Below, piece after piece: positions 33,979-43,315 of a stretch of DNA of 64,000 nt. Made by a program: the position numbers and the translations under genes. The notes under the pieces were generated by a model, which had not been told where the DNA came from, did not search any database, and worked only from the letters and a program-made list of their open reading frames with translations. This stretch comes from Psychrobacillus sp. OK032 (GTDB lineage Bacteria; Bacillota; Bacilli; Bacillales_A; Planococcaceae). Position 1 is the stretch's first letter. Each line of letters begins with the position of its first letter. The DNA is taken from positions 682,001-746,000 of the forward strand of contig NZ_FOGY01000001.1 in assembly GCF_900111345.1 (NCBI RefSeq). Direction: 5' to 3'.

Positions 33979-36375
33979 TCAGTCACCTATTGCAAGCCAT
34001 TTACTTTCAAAATCGGTTGCGGGGAGTGGACGGCTGATGCCATAGCCTTGAGCGTAATCACAGCTATTTTCAGACAAGAAATGATATTCTTCGACTCCTT
34101 CTACTCCTTCGGCTATGACTTTCAAATCTAGTTGCTTAGCCATCGCTATAATCGTTTTTACAATGGCTTTATTTTCATCGTCTTTATTCATACAAATCAC
34201 AAATGATTTATCGATTTTTAATGAATCAAGTGGATATTTGTTCAGATAGCTTAACGATGAGTATCCTGTTCCAAAGTCATCCATTGATAGACTTATACCA
34301 AGTTCTTTTAATGCATCTAACTTTTCAATCATCGCCTCTGCATACATAGCAATACTCTCCGTAATCTCTAACATAATATAAGTCGCATCAAGTTTAGTAT
34401 TCTCAAGAGCGTTTTTCACCTTCTCTAAAAAAGTTGAATCGAGTAACTGCTTTACAGATACATTAACGCTTACTTTTAAAGGCTTATAGCCTGCTTTTTG
34501 CCAACGAATATTTTGTTCAAGAGCTGTATTCAGTACCCAGTGACCTATTGGAATAATCATTCCTGTCTCTTCCGCAATTGAAATAAATTCATCCGGTGCA
34601 ACTTGGCCAAGTATTTCGTTATGCCAGCGAATAAGAGATTCCATCCCTACGATTTCATTTGTTTTTAGATCCATAATAGGCTGATAGTAAAGTTCGAATT
34701 CATCATTATCTAAGGCGGTTCGTAATTGTTTTTCAATCATCATTTTCCTGTAAAATTCTTGATGCATTTCTGATGTAAACAATTGAAAGTTATTTTTCCC
34801 TCTATCTTTTACATAGTACATTGCGGTATCTGCATGTTTTATTAGTGTATTAGCGTCATCTCCATCATTTGGAAATACGCTAATTCCAATGCTTGGAGTA
34901 ATAACATAATCATTACCATCGATCCAAAAGCCATTTTTAAATTGTTCCAATAACTCTTTGGCAAAAGTTTCACTATCCATCTCATTATGATGTGGAAGTA
35001 ATATAGTAAATTCGTCTCCTCCAAGTCGATAAATTTTTGCGCTAGAATGTTCTTTTTTTAATAATCTTTCTAAACGTTTTGTAACTTCAACTAATAAGAG
35101 ATCACCTACATCATGCCCGAGTGTATCATTAATGTATTTAAACCGGTCTAAATCAATAAACATAATAGCATTCTTACTATCCTCGATCTTTGCTTTTTCA
35201 AGAAAGTTAGTTAAATCCTCGTTGAACATTCTTCTATTCGGTAACCCTGTTAAGATATCGTGATTGGCTTGAAACTTGATTTCATCTTCATATTGCTTTC
35301 GTTCGGTAATATCCATTGATACAGCAAGTAGCGCTGAGCTGTCATTAATATTTATTGGTATTTTGACAGTTTCTAACCATATTACATCTCCTGATTCGGC
35401 TGTTACGGCTTCCTCTTTCATGAAGAGTTTTTCCGTAGTCTTGCGTATAACCTTCTCTTGATTGACGTTTTGTTTTACTACACTTGTATCTTGTTGTATG
35501 TCATAGTCAGTTTTCCCAATCATATCTTGAATTTTCATTCCCATTAACTGTGCATATGATTCATTCACAAGTGTGTATCGACCATTTTCGTCAAGCGCAT
35601 AAATGTAATTTGGGTTCAAATCTATGACTTGAAATAAAAAATTCTTTTGCTCAGATAGCTTCTTATTCATATTGTTTACTACTTCTAAATACATTCTGCT
35701 CGAAAGAATTAATAGGGAAATAGCAGAGACTAAGATCGCAATCGAACTTGGGTACAACCTTGTCGATGGGAACATATTTAAGGTGCCTATTACAAATGCA
35801 ATTGACGTAAAGATATTAAAATAAACTAAAAATGAACGCACATTCTTATCTTGTACATGTAAACTAATCAAAAAACAAATAATCATACTAAATATAAAAA
35901 GAAGAACATTGGAATGATAAAACCAGGATAGCTCTCCATAAACAGGAAAGTAAAATATATTAGAACCATTTTGTATAGGTTCTAATCCACTAACCCCTTT
36001 ATCACTCCATCCGGTTATATAAACAAGTATAGCTATGGCATAGAATAATAGAACAGTAGTACGATTTACAAGAAATCGCCACTTCCTTTTTAAGTCATTT
36101 GACAATATTTCTTGAACAATTGTATACGCAACATAGAAAAGCGTTGGCGTTATCATAATAGAACCAAATCGAAAGAGCTTGAAATAGAACTCAATGGTCT
36201 CTTCTTTAAGCAAGTCATACGCATGCAAAAATGCAACGTCCAATTGCCAGAACGAGGCCAATAAAGTGAATATAAAAATAATTTTTGATAGATTATTTTT
36301 TTTGAATAAAACAAGTATCGTAATTCCGATACATAAGGGAATACAAGATAATAAAGTTAAAAAAAGAAAAAACAT
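33979..36375 (-). CDS. Membrane-bound PAS-GGDEF-EAL protein (cyclic-di-GMP turnover)
   Basis: 798 residues. Residues 1-235 carry seven or eight membrane helices, a 7TM-type sensor; 245-365 is a PAS domain (IYALDENGRYTLVNESYAQ). A GGDEF domain follows, with the intact motif at 452-456 (RLGGDEF), then an EAL domain whose signature reads ESLIR from 579, with the loop motif DDFGTGYSSL. Both catalytic halves look intact, so it could make and/or degrade c-di-GMP. No RxxD inhibitory site is apparent before GGDEF. GGAGG precedes the ATG. It is separated by only 12 bp from the ketoacyl synthase upstream and may share its transcript. Confidence 0.9.
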   Translation of the reverse strand: MFFLFLTLLSCIPLCIGITILVLFKKNNLSKIIFIFTLLASFWQLDVAFLHAYDLLKEETIEFYFKLFRFGSIMITPTLFYVAYTIVQEILSNDLKRKWRFLVNRTTVLLFYAIAILVYITGWSDKGVSGLEPIQNGSNIFYFPVYGELSWFYHSNVLLFIFSMIICFLISLHVQDKNVRSFLVYFNIFTSIAFVIGTLNMFPSTRLYPSSIAILVSAISLLILSSRMYLEVVNNMNKKLSEQKNFLFQVIDLNPNYIYALDENGRYTLVNESYAQLMGMKIQDMIGKTDYDIQQDTSVVKQNVNQEKVIRKTTEKLFMKEEAVTAESGDVIWLETVKIPININDSSALLAVSMDITERKQYEDEIKFQANHDILTGLPNRRMFNEDLTNFLEKAKIEDSKNAIMFIDLDRFKYINDTLGHDVGDLLLVEVTKRLERLLKKEHSSAKIYRLGGDEFTILLPHHNEMDSETFAKELLEQFKNGFWIDGNDYVITPSIGISVFPNDGDDANTLIKHADTAMYYVKDRGKNNFQLFTSEMHQEFYRKMMIEKQLRTALDNDEFELYYQPIMDLKTNEIVGMESLIRWHNEILGQVAPDEFISIAEETGMIIPIGHWVLNTALEQNIRWQKAGYKPLKVSVNVSVKQLLDSTFLEKVKNALENTKLDATYIMLEITESIAMYAEAMIEKLDALKELGISLSMDDFGTGYSSLSYLNKYPLDSLKIDKSFVICMNKDDENKAIVKTIIAMAKQLDLKVIAEGVEGVEEYHFLSENSCDYAQGYGISRPLPATDFESKWLAIGD

Positions 36376-36387
36376 ATAATGAGCCTC

Positions 36388-37581
36388 CTATGCATGTGTT
36401 AATAATAGACAAGCATTATTTCCACTACTCCCATGGGTAGTTATGCATACGGACTCTACAGCTTGATGTCTAGTTTCATAAACAATTGGTATATCCTCAA
36501 ATCCATCCCCTTTTGTTTTAATCGTAGGAGGAATAAATCCATACTCCATTGAAAGTAGGGATGAAATGATTTGCATTGCTCCCGCTGCACCAAATGTATG
36601 TCCAATCATTCCTTTTATTGAAGTGATTGGAACGTCCGAACTAAATGTTTCCATAAGGATAAACCGTTCTATCCTATCATTTAGTGCCATGCCGAGTGCC
36701 TGACTGTTCACATAGCTTGGTTTAGTATTTCCAACGACTTCTTGAAAAATTTCGAGCATATGTCTACCAGTTTCATCAGAGCCTAATAGTTTTTGCCCTT
36801 CATTCCTTGACATGACACGTTCAATTTTCCCGTATATCCTTTGTTCGCGTGCTTGTGCAGATTCTCTCCGCTCTAAAACGATTACACCAGCCCCCTCGGC
36901 TAAAACAAAGCCTTGATGTTCCGATGAAAATGGAACTCCAGCTTGATCGATAGAGGTCTCCGTAGAGAGTGCTCTCAATTTTTTAAAGCCATTGATTGTC
37001 CATGAGCCTAAAGGGGCATCCGATCCTCCTACTATACAAGCATCCACAGCCCCGTTCTCAAGTAGGAGTTTTCCCATCAATACTGCATCAATACTGGCAG
37101 TACATCCGGTTGTTAATGTAAAGGCAGGTCCACACAAACCTAACGCTTCAGCAACAGAAGTAGAGAGAGTGTGTGTATCAACAATGGAAACCCCATGAAT
37201 TGGGAAACTTCTATAATTTACATACGCAGCAGAGTATTGTTCAATTTCAAGAACAGCTCCTGCGGATGTTCCGATAATTACAGCAACCCGCTTTGGATCA
37301 TAGTCTTTTAACCCCGACATTTCTAATGCATCCATTGCAGCTGAAATTGCCAATCTTACAGAACGCGGATACCTTTTATAATTTCTTCCATTCAACTCTA
37401 GAAAGTCATCATCAATTATACCCGCAACAATATTATTTTGATCCTCATTAACACTTTTTAAGATGGTCTGAGTACAAATGCCATTATTTAATACATTCAA
37501 AAAACTAGGTTTATTTAAAACACCAGGCGCTTTAATGCCATACCCTGTTATTACGATATCATCCAATTTTTTCACCTTCAA
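36388..37581 (-). CDS. Beta-ketoacyl-ACP synthase II-like protein, atypical
   Basis: 397 residues of the thiolase/KAS fold. Cys160 (LTTGCTAS), Lys323 and His328 (SIKGMIGHTFGAAG) and His372 (ETRHQAV) supply the expected Cys-His-His-Lys set. Two hallmark motifs are altered: the usual VNAHGTxTxxND reads VNSQALGMALND, and the closing SFGFGGxN reads HGSSGNN. No acyl carrier, ketoreductase or acyltransferase gene is adjacent, so it is probably not the housekeeping FabF. The TTG at 37581 lacks a good ribosome site; the TTG at 37566, with AAGGTG six bases upstream, may be the real start. Confidence 0.75.
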   Translation of the reverse strand: MKVKKLDDIVITGYGIKAPGVLNKPSFLNVLNNGICTQTILKSVNEDQNNIVAGIIDDDFLELNGRNYKRYPRSVRLAISAAMDALEMSGLKDYDPKRVAVIIGTSAGAVLEIEQYSAAYVNYRSFPIHGVSIVDTHTLSTSVAEALGLCGPAFTLTTGCTASIDAVLMGKLLLENGAVDACIVGGSDAPLGSWTINGFKKLRALSTETSIDQAGVPFSSEHQGFVLAEGAGVIVLERRESAQAREQRIYGKIERVMSRNEGQKLLGSDETGRHMLEIFQEVVGNTKPSYVNSQALGMALNDRIERFILMETFSSDVPITSIKGMIGHTFGAAGAMQIISSLLSMEYGFIPPTIKTKGDGFEDIPIVYETRHQAVESVCITTHGSSGNNACLLLTHA

Positions 37582-37827
37582 ATTTCGACTTTATTCTATT
37601 ATATACGACATCATAAAGGAAAGTCTATGTACCTAGGTCTGAAAGACTATAAATACACATACTGATGCTTAATGTATGGAGTCCTAGTCTAATGGTAATA
37701 ATAACTAAATTTATGTATTGATGCTTACAGCAAGTATCCAAGTCTCTTACCCTCAGTGATTAACCAATCGTTATTGATGCATTGGTGGATGAACAGGAAT
37801 ACCACCAACTATGGGAGAGGCAATAAC

Positions 37828-37983
37828 ATGGATAACAACAAGCAATGCGGTCCGGAATAAAAGCAATGCAAGAATTATTTTTCCAGGAAGTACGAAATGG
37901 CATGGAAGGAATTAATAAATTTTCACCTGACCTTTGGGAGATGATTGTTTCCTTTGGCTATGGAGATCTCTACTCTAGAATTA
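37828..37983 (+). pseudogene. N-terminal fragment of a carboxymuconolactone decarboxylase-like gene
   Basis: GGGAGAGG and an ATG at 37828 start MDNNKQ; after a frameshift the frame gives SGIKAMQELFFQEVRNGMEG and FSPDLWEMIVSFGYGDLYSR. This is the first half of the AhpD/CMD fold, normally about 125 residues. The homology ends at about 37983, where a GCAGCCG hairpin-like sequence begins. An inverted TTGGTGG/CCACCAA lies just upstream (about 37783-37809) and may be the old operator. Confidence 0.7.
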
Positions 37984-38051
37984 AAAAAAGCAGCCGAAGA
38001 TTCTCCATTTCTGTTGCTTTATCGTTTTCTAGACCAAATAATTATCCTAAT

Positions 38052-38083
38052 AAAAAAAACCAGGACATCTTAATGTCCTGGTT
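38052..38083 (-). terminator. Terminator of the methylmalonate-semialdehyde dehydrogenase operon
   Basis: AACCAGGACAT and ATGTCCTGGTT form a perfect 11-bp stem with a 4-base loop; on the minus strand it is followed by eight T. It sits just after the dehydrogenase stop. Confidence 0.95.
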
Positions 38084-38091
38084 ACTTTAAA

Positions 38092-39603
38092 TCAATTGCT
38101 AGGAAATGAGAAGGAGGCTTGCTCCAATTGGTCTTCTGGCCAGCGTTCCGAAACAGTTTTGTTTTTGGTAAAGAAACGAACTGTGTCCGGTCCAAACATG
38201 TGGCCTTCTCCGAACTTAGAACGTTTCCAACCACCGAAATTAAAATAACCAACAGGGATTGGAATCGGCACATTAACACCGACCATGCCCACTTCGATTT
38301 CGCTTACGAATTTGCGGGATGCAGCTCCATTGTTCGTATAGATTGTAACGCCATTGCCTAATTCGTGCTTGTTGACCAAATCGATGGCATCTTCAAGTGC
38401 GGATACACGTACGACGATGCGTGCTGGTCCGAATACTTCTTCTTTATAGATTTTCATATCTGGTGTAACGTGATCCAGCAAGGTTGGTCCAAGATAATAA
38501 CCTTCCGAGCTTTCACAGATTTCGGGATTGCGTCCGTCAATGACCAGTGATGCACCTTCTTCTATACTATTATTTATTTCGTATAACACGTTTTGTTTAG
38601 CTTCTTTTGAAATGACAGGTCCAAAATCGACTTGTTCATCTGTGTATGGACCTACTTTTAATTCTCTGACTTTTTCATTTAAGATGGCGACGAATTTCTC
38701 CGCAGTGTTCTCACCCACTGGCATTGCTGTTGAGATTGCCATGCAGCGTTGAGAAGCTGCTCCATAAGCGGCTCCTAAGAAAGCAGTAGCAGCCTGTTCT
38801 AAATCAGCATCCGGCATGATGATCATATGGTTTTTCCCGCCTCCGAATGCAGCAACGCGCTTGCCATGCTGAGTGCCTGTTTGATAAACATATTCAGCAA
38901 TTCGAGTAGATCCTACAAATGAAATAGCTTGGACATCTTCATTCTTCAACAACTCATCAACGACTTCCTTATCTCCATTGACTACGCTCCAGACGCCTTC
39001 TGGAAGCCCAGCTTGTGCCCATAATTCACTGATAAAAAGTGCGGAATGCGGCACTTTTTCAGACGGCTTCAAGATGACTGAGTTTCCTACTGCCACGGCC
39101 ATTGAAGTCATCGCTATCGGCACCATCACAGGAAAGTTAAAAGGTGCAATCGCTGCTACTACGCCTAAAGGTGTTTTGGTTGAGAAAGCATTAATATTCC
39201 CGCCTACATTGACAGAATACTCGCCTTTCAATAAATGAGGTGCACTAAGTGCCAAATCGACGGATTCCAACCCACGAGTGATTTCTCCTAGAGCATCCGC
39301 TTTCGTTTTACCGCTCTCTAAGCAAACAATATCGACCAATTCATCTTGTCTAGAAGAGAGCAAGTTGCGGAAATTCAATACCACTTCCATTTTTTTAGCG
39401 AGTGATTTAGCCTGCCATTCTACTTGTCCATTTTTTGCTAATACGATTGCTTGTCTTGTTTCTTCCACTGATGCAAGTGGCACACCCGCAATCACTTCTC
39501 CAGTTGATGGATTGTAAACTTCGCCAAAACGGCCGCTTGTCCCTTCAACCTTTTTTCCTCCGATAAAGTGCGATAGTTTTTGTACTGTTTGTATAGTTGT
39601 CAT
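38092..39603 (-). CDS. mmsA: Methylmalonate-semialdehyde dehydrogenase (CoA-acylating)
   Basis: 503 residues of the CoA-dependent aldehyde dehydrogenase family. FIGGKKVEGTSGRFGEVYNPSTGEV at the start, PFNFPVMVP (about 155), GSTRIAEYVYQ and the catalytic Cys in AASQRCMAIS (about 287) are all present. It oxidises methylmalonate or malonate semialdehyde to propionyl- or acetyl-CoA. Because it overlaps the 3-hydroxyisobutyrate dehydrogenase gene by four bases (ATGA), the valine-type reaction is more likely than the inositol-type one (IolA). Confidence 0.85.
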   Translation of the reverse strand: MTTIQTVQKLSHFIGGKKVEGTSGRFGEVYNPSTGEVIAGVPLASVEETRQAIVLAKNGQVEWQAKSLAKKMEVVLNFRNLLSSRQDELVDIVCLESGKTKADALGEITRGLESVDLALSAPHLLKGEYSVNVGGNINAFSTKTPLGVVAAIAPFNFPVMVPIAMTSMAVAVGNSVILKPSEKVPHSALFISELWAQAGLPEGVWSVVNGDKEVVDELLKNEDVQAISFVGSTRIAEYVYQTGTQHGKRVAAFGGGKNHMIIMPDADLEQAATAFLGAAYGAASQRCMAISTAMPVGENTAEKFVAILNEKVRELKVGPYTDEQVDFGPVISKEAKQNVLYEINNSIEEGASLVIDGRNPEICESSEGYYLGPTLLDHVTPDMKIYKEEVFGPARIVVRVSALEDAIDLVNKHELGNGVTIYTNNGAASRKFVSEIEVGMVGVNVPIPIPVGYFNFGGWKRSKFGEGHMFGPDTVRFFTKNKTVSERWPEDQLEQASFSFPSN

Positions 39604-40493
39604 AATACTTCCTCCTTCTCGTTTGTTTTGACGGCTGATAAATAAGCTGCAGAGATATCTAGATGTCCGAACCCATCCTGAGACATTTGTTCATATTCTT
39701 CAATCAATTGATTCGTCACCGGCAAATTCACGTCTCCTTGTACAGCCATTTGCTGAGCAAGGCGCATATCTTTTAATAAAAGATCGATCGAGAAACCTGG
39801 TTGGTAATCTTCATTTTTCATATACTCCGCATAATTGCGTGTATAGATTTTGCTTTGTCCATAGCTGACATTCAAAATTTCATAGACTTTATCCAGTGAC
39901 AATCCAGCGCTTTCTGCCAGCACTAACATTTCTGCGACACCTTTCGTATAAAAGCCGATCATCAAGTTGTTCAGCAATTTGATGCGGGTTCCGACACTCG
40001 GTGAATCACCAAGCAAGAAAATATTCTTACCAAGCACATTCAGTAGCGGAAGTGCGTTTTCATAGTTTTCTTTTGTTCCACCGACCATGATAGTCAAGGT
40101 TGATTGAACTGCTCCGATGACCCCACCGCTTACTGGTGCACCTAAATAATTCAGGCCGTTTTTAAGAGAAAGGGCCGCAATATCATCGTTTAATTTCGGA
40201 TCCACTGTACTGAAGTCGATCAATAATGTGCCCGGTGCAGCCGTCTCGATCAAACCACCTGGCTTTGTATAGATTGCCTCAACAATTTGCGGTGTCGGCA
40301 GACTCGTCATAATCACTTTCGTCTGTGCTGTAAGTTCATCGTTTGACTGCGCCACTTTACCCCCAAGTTCCGTAAATTTTTGCAGTGTTTCTTCATTGAC
40401 ATCCATCCCGTAAACTGTGTAGCCTGCCTTGATTAAATTAGTTGCCATAGGAAGTCCCATATTGCCTAGTCCAATAAAACCTATTGTTTCCAT
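39600..40493 (-). CDS. mmsB: 3-hydroxyisobutyrate dehydrogenase
   Basis: 297 residues of the beta-hydroxyacid dehydrogenase family. GFIGLGNMGLPMATNL is the NAD loop, APVSGGVIGAVQSTLTIMVGG (about residue 120) is the substrate motif, and Lys of GTRIKLLNNLM (about 170) is the catalytic base position. It would oxidise 3-hydroxyisobutyrate to methylmalonate semialdehyde, which the next gene consumes. Tartronate-semialdehyde reductases look similar, so the pairing with the dehydrogenase decides the call. Confidence 0.8.
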   Translation of the reverse strand: METIGFIGLGNMGLPMATNLIKAGYTVYGMDVNEETLQKFTELGGKVAQSNDELTAQTKVIMTSLPTPQIVEAIYTKPGGLIETAAPGTLLIDFSTVDPKLNDDIAALSLKNGLNYLGAPVSGGVIGAVQSTLTIMVGGTKENYENALPLLNVLGKNIFLLGDSPSVGTRIKLLNNLMIGFYTKGVAEMLVLAESAGLSLDKVYEILNVSYGQSKIYTRNYAEYMKNEDYQPGFSIDLLLKDMRLAQQMAVQGDVNLPVTNQLIEEYEQMSQDGFGHLDISAAYLSAVKTNEKEEVL

Positions 40494-40510
40494 TATTTAT
40501 CCCACTCCTT

Positions 40511-41821
40511 TTAAAAGATTGAATATAAAACAATTGCTAATGCGAGTGCTATCATGGATACGACAACACTAATGACAAATACTGGCTTATAAGCCCGATC
40601 ATGTGTTTCATTACTAACTGCCCGAATTGTCGTCACGATATACCCGTTATGAGGCAATGAGTCCAGACCTCCGGAGGCAAGTGCTGAGATCCGGTGCATA
40701 GCGTTTGGATCCAAGCCTTGTAAATTGTAGATTGGAGCCAAAATCGGAAGCGCAATTCCAAGGCCGCCTGAAGCAGATCCTGTGATTCCTGCAATTACCG
40801 TGACCGCAAGTGCTAACCCAATGTATTCCATGCCCGGAAGAGCGACAAGGCCGTCAACAATCATTTGAAAAGATGCCGTTTGCTGGGCTACTGCACCGAA
40901 ACCAACCACTGCACAAATATTAACTGTGGCAACGACGGCATTTTCTGCACCTTTCGTAAACATCGCCCGGTATTGATCGGTGTATTTATACATCGTAGCC
41001 AACCCGACTGCACAGCCTACAGACAATCCTAGTAAGGCCGCACCGACAGAAGAAATGAACTGCGCGCTAATGTTTAGCGTAATGACCACAAGTGCAAGCG
41101 GTAAAATGGAGAAGAATACCGGCGGCAATTTACGCTCTACTGACTCAAGCTTGCTCAAGTTCTCCATGACCACTTTAGGCGCATCAAATTGTTCACCATT
41201 CCTGATTGCACGGTCCACCATAAACTTCATTGCATAACTTCCTGTCACAATAATGAAAATCGCAACAACTATCGCAACCCACCCACCAGCAGTCGGCTTC
41301 GTTCCGAAAAACTCCATCGGTATCAAATTTTGCACTTCCGGCGATCCTGGAGAGGTCATTGTAAACGAGATCGATCCGAAGACAATTGCTGCTGGGATAA
41401 ACCGATGAGGAATATTCCCTTCTCGGAACAACGATAAAGCAATTGGATAAGCAGCAAATGCGACAATCGCCACACTCACTCCACCATATGCCATAACCGA
41501 ACAAGCGACTACAACTGCAAAAACAGCATGCTTTGCGCCAATTACCCGTTTCACCCAATCAGCAATAGAATTGGCCGCTCCGGTTTCTTCCATGATTTTG
41601 CCAAACACTGCCCCAAGCAAATATACAAGGAACCAACTGGCAAAATATCCGGTGAATCCCGTCATATAATTTTCTGTAAGCGCTTTCTCTAACGACAAAC
41701 TATTCGTCAAGGCGACTACAATTGAAGCAATCAATGCTGCAAAGATAATATTCATTCCCCGCATTGTGAAATACATAAGTAAACCTAACCCCAGAAAAAA
41801 TCCGATAAAAGCAACTACCAT
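40511..41821 (-). CDS. GntP family permease
   Basis: 436 residues with about 12 membrane segments and the GntP/CitMHS-like repeats, for example YGGVSVAIVAFAAYPIALSL and a late GSASGGLGIALPILAP. It is the first gene of the module, 17 bp upstream of the 3-hydroxyisobutyrate dehydrogenase. It probably imports that hydroxy acid or a relative such as 3-hydroxybutyrate; gluconate is less likely because no gluconate kinase is near. A promoter is visible upstream. Confidence 0.85.
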   Translation of the reverse strand: MVVAFIGFFLGLGLLMYFTMRGMNIIFAALIASIVVALTNSLSLEKALTENYMTGFTGYFASWFLVYLLGAVFGKIMEETGAANSIADWVKRVIGAKHAVFAVVVACSVMAYGGVSVAIVAFAAYPIALSLFREGNIPHRFIPAAIVFGSISFTMTSPGSPEVQNLIPMEFFGTKPTAGGWVAIVVAIFIIVTGSYAMKFMVDRAIRNGEQFDAPKVVMENLSKLESVERKLPPVFFSILPLALVVITLNISAQFISSVGAALLGLSVGCAVGLATMYKYTDQYRAMFTKGAENAVVATVNICAVVGFGAVAQQTASFQMIVDGLVALPGMEYIGLALAVTVIAGITGSASGGLGIALPILAPIYNLQGLDPNAMHRISALASGGLDSLPHNGYIVTTIRAVSNETHDRAYKPVFVISVVVSMIALALAIVLYSIF

Positions 41822-41893
41822 TTCATTCCCCCTGCTCCCCTTTAAGCCGTTAAAAAATTTGAGATACCAAAGTCAGATACCTTAGTACCTTAA

Positions 41894-41922
41894 ATACTAA
41901 TAGAAAGAATAGTATTTGTAAA
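41894..41922 (-). promoter_or_regulatory. Promoter of the GntP-mmsB-mmsA module
   Basis: On the minus strand TTTACA (41917-41922) and TAGTAT (41894-41899) are 17 bases apart. Just downstream GGTATC occurs twice (about 41863-41882), along with TAAGGTACTAAGG; these are possible sites for the divergent TetR regulator. Confidence 0.55.
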
Positions 41923-42034
41923 CAGTAAATTTAATATTTTCTGAATTTTATATTTTCAGTTCTATACTCCTAATATTAATCCTTGTATTATTTACAAAAT
42001 ATGATAGGTTCTATTAATAAAGGAGTGTAGATAA

Positions 42035-42652
42035 ATGAAACCATCTTCCCAAAGAGCTATCAAAGCGCAGCAGACGCGGCAACTATTATTAGATACAGCT
42101 CTTGAATTGTTCGGTAAAAAAGGGTTTGACAATGTTACAATTGATGAAATTGTCGAAAAATGCGATGTCTCAAAAGGCGCGTTTTATAGACATTTCAATT
42201 CTAAATACGATGTCTTTGCGGTAAAATTCAAAGACATCGATAACTTTTACGAAAGCTTTTATGAAAAAATACATCCAGCATATACGGTAAAACAAAAAAT
42301 CATCCTTGCTTATCAAGAGCAGATGACTTATTTACGCGATGAACTTGGGGTAGATTTCGTTCGGACCGTCTATATGAGTTCACTGTCGCGTACGATGGAT
42401 GAAAAGCATTATTTAGTTGACCCCGAGCGCCGGATTTACAAATTGATTGAAAGTTACCTAGATGAAGGCCTTGAAAAAGGCGAATTCGTTTCTTCCTGGG
42501 AAAAAGATCAATTGCTCCTCAACTTGACCCGATGCATGAGAGCCACAGTATTTGACTGGATCATCTTCCAAAATAAATTGGATATTGTCGAAGAAATCAC
42601 CATACTCGTTACGATGATTTTTGAAGGGATAGGCAAACGGGAAACTAATTAA
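42035..42652 (+). CDS. TetR family transcriptional regulator
   Basis: 205 residues. Residues 10-60 form the TetR helix-turn-helix (RQLLLDTALELFGKKGFDNV, then VSKGAFYRHFNSKYDVF); the rest is a helical ligand domain. It is divergent from the GntP-mmsB-mmsA operon across a 213-bp promoter region, so it most likely represses that operon. AAAGGAG precedes the ATG. A 23-bp perfect hairpin follows five bases after the stop. Confidence 0.9.
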   Translation: MKPSSQRAIKAQQTRQLLLDTALELFGKKGFDNVTIDEIVEKCDVSKGAFYRHFNSKYDVFAVKFKDIDNFYESFYEKIHPAYTVKQKIILAYQEQMTYLRDELGVDFVRTVYMSSLSRTMDEKHYLVDPERRIYKLIESYLDEGLEKGEFVSSWEKDQLLLNLTRCMRATVFDWIIFQNKLDIVEEITILVTMIFEGIGKRETN

Positions 42653-42656
42653 TAAC

Positions 42657-42705
42657 ATGTCCCTGCGTAAGAAACAATTTTGAATTGTTTCTTACGCAGG
42701 GACAT
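42657..42705. terminator. Perfect 23-bp hairpin after the TetR gene
   Basis: Arms 42657-42679 and 42683-42705 are perfect complements around a 3-base loop and contain CCCTGCGTAAGAAACAATT. The arms are two inverted copies of the dispersed tail motif. There is no T run, so it may be a repeat element used as a transcript end rather than a standard terminator. Confidence 0.7.
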
Positions 42706-42718
42706 TATACTAAAAAAA

Positions 42719-43006
42719 ATTTCACCTGACCTTTGGGAGATGATAGTGTCCTTCGGATAAGGAGAACTCTACAGTAGAAATACGCTCTCTCATGCATAAC
42801 GGGAAATCATCCCACTTACAACACTTATCACACAGGGAGCTTTCGATCAGCTGAGAGTTCACTTACAAGCAGCCCTCAATGTTGAGCTCTCCAGAGAAGA
42901 AATTATCATCCACTGCGCCAGATATGTTGGGTTTCTAAAAGCTGTTCAGGCAATGGGAATCGCTGAGGAGATTTTTGAGGATTCTGAGAAAACAAAAAAT
43001 AAATAA
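42719..43006 (+). pseudogene. C-terminal fragment of a carboxymuconolactone decarboxylase-like gene
   Basis: One plus-strand frame reads SPDLWEMIVSFG, stop, GELYSRNTLSHA, stop, then REIIPLTTLITQGAFDQLRV, HLQAALNVELSREE, YVGFLKAVQAMGIAEEIFED and ends at 43006. The final three quarters of the CMD/AhpD fold is intact apart from two in-frame TAA codons (42758-42810 region). No start codon remains. The first 60 bases repeat the end of the fragment at 37828-37983 with about 85 percent identity. Confidence 0.8.
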
Positions 43007-43007
43007 A

Positions 43008-43050
43008 CCAAATGCCCTCCTTTATAATAGGTGGGCATTTGGTTTTGTTT
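43008..43050 (+). terminator. Terminator of the CMD pseudogene
   Basis: CCAAATGCCC and GGGCATTTGG form a perfect 10-bp stem, followed by TTTTGTTT. It sits two bases after the pseudogene stop. Confidence 0.85.
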
Positions 43051-43102
43051 CCTCGAATTGGTTAAATTCAGTGGACATTTTTATTCTTCTATTTCATCCT
43101 AG

Positions 43103-43252
43103 TCAAACTTTACTCTTATCTAGTAAATTTCTCAGCTGCTCTGATAACTCTCTAATAATATCATCCGTTTTAATTGAATCATTCTCATTTCCTCTATGAT
43201 ATCCATATTCTAAAATACGCTTGAATTCTTCTTGTAATTCAGCTGTTGTCAC
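43103..43252 (-). CDS. Small hypothetical protein of 49 residues
   Basis: GTG start at 43252 with a strong GGAGG eight bases upstream, then 49 codons: MTTAELQEEFKRILEYGYHR, a polar turn, and IIRELSEQLRNLLDKSKV. It is rich in Glu, Lys and Leu, probably two amphipathic helices, without membrane segment or signal. The helical-hairpin plan recalls Spo0E-like phosphatases, but the SQELD signature is absent and I do not assign it. A palindrome lies 64 bases upstream. Confidence 0.65.
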   Translation of the reverse strand: MTTAELQEEFKRILEYGYHRGNENDSIKTDDIIRELSEQLRNLLDKSKV

Positions 43253-43315
43253 GCACAATACCTCCTACGATTTCACTACATGTTGTATCAATTAATAAAT
43301 AATAAGCTTTCCTAC

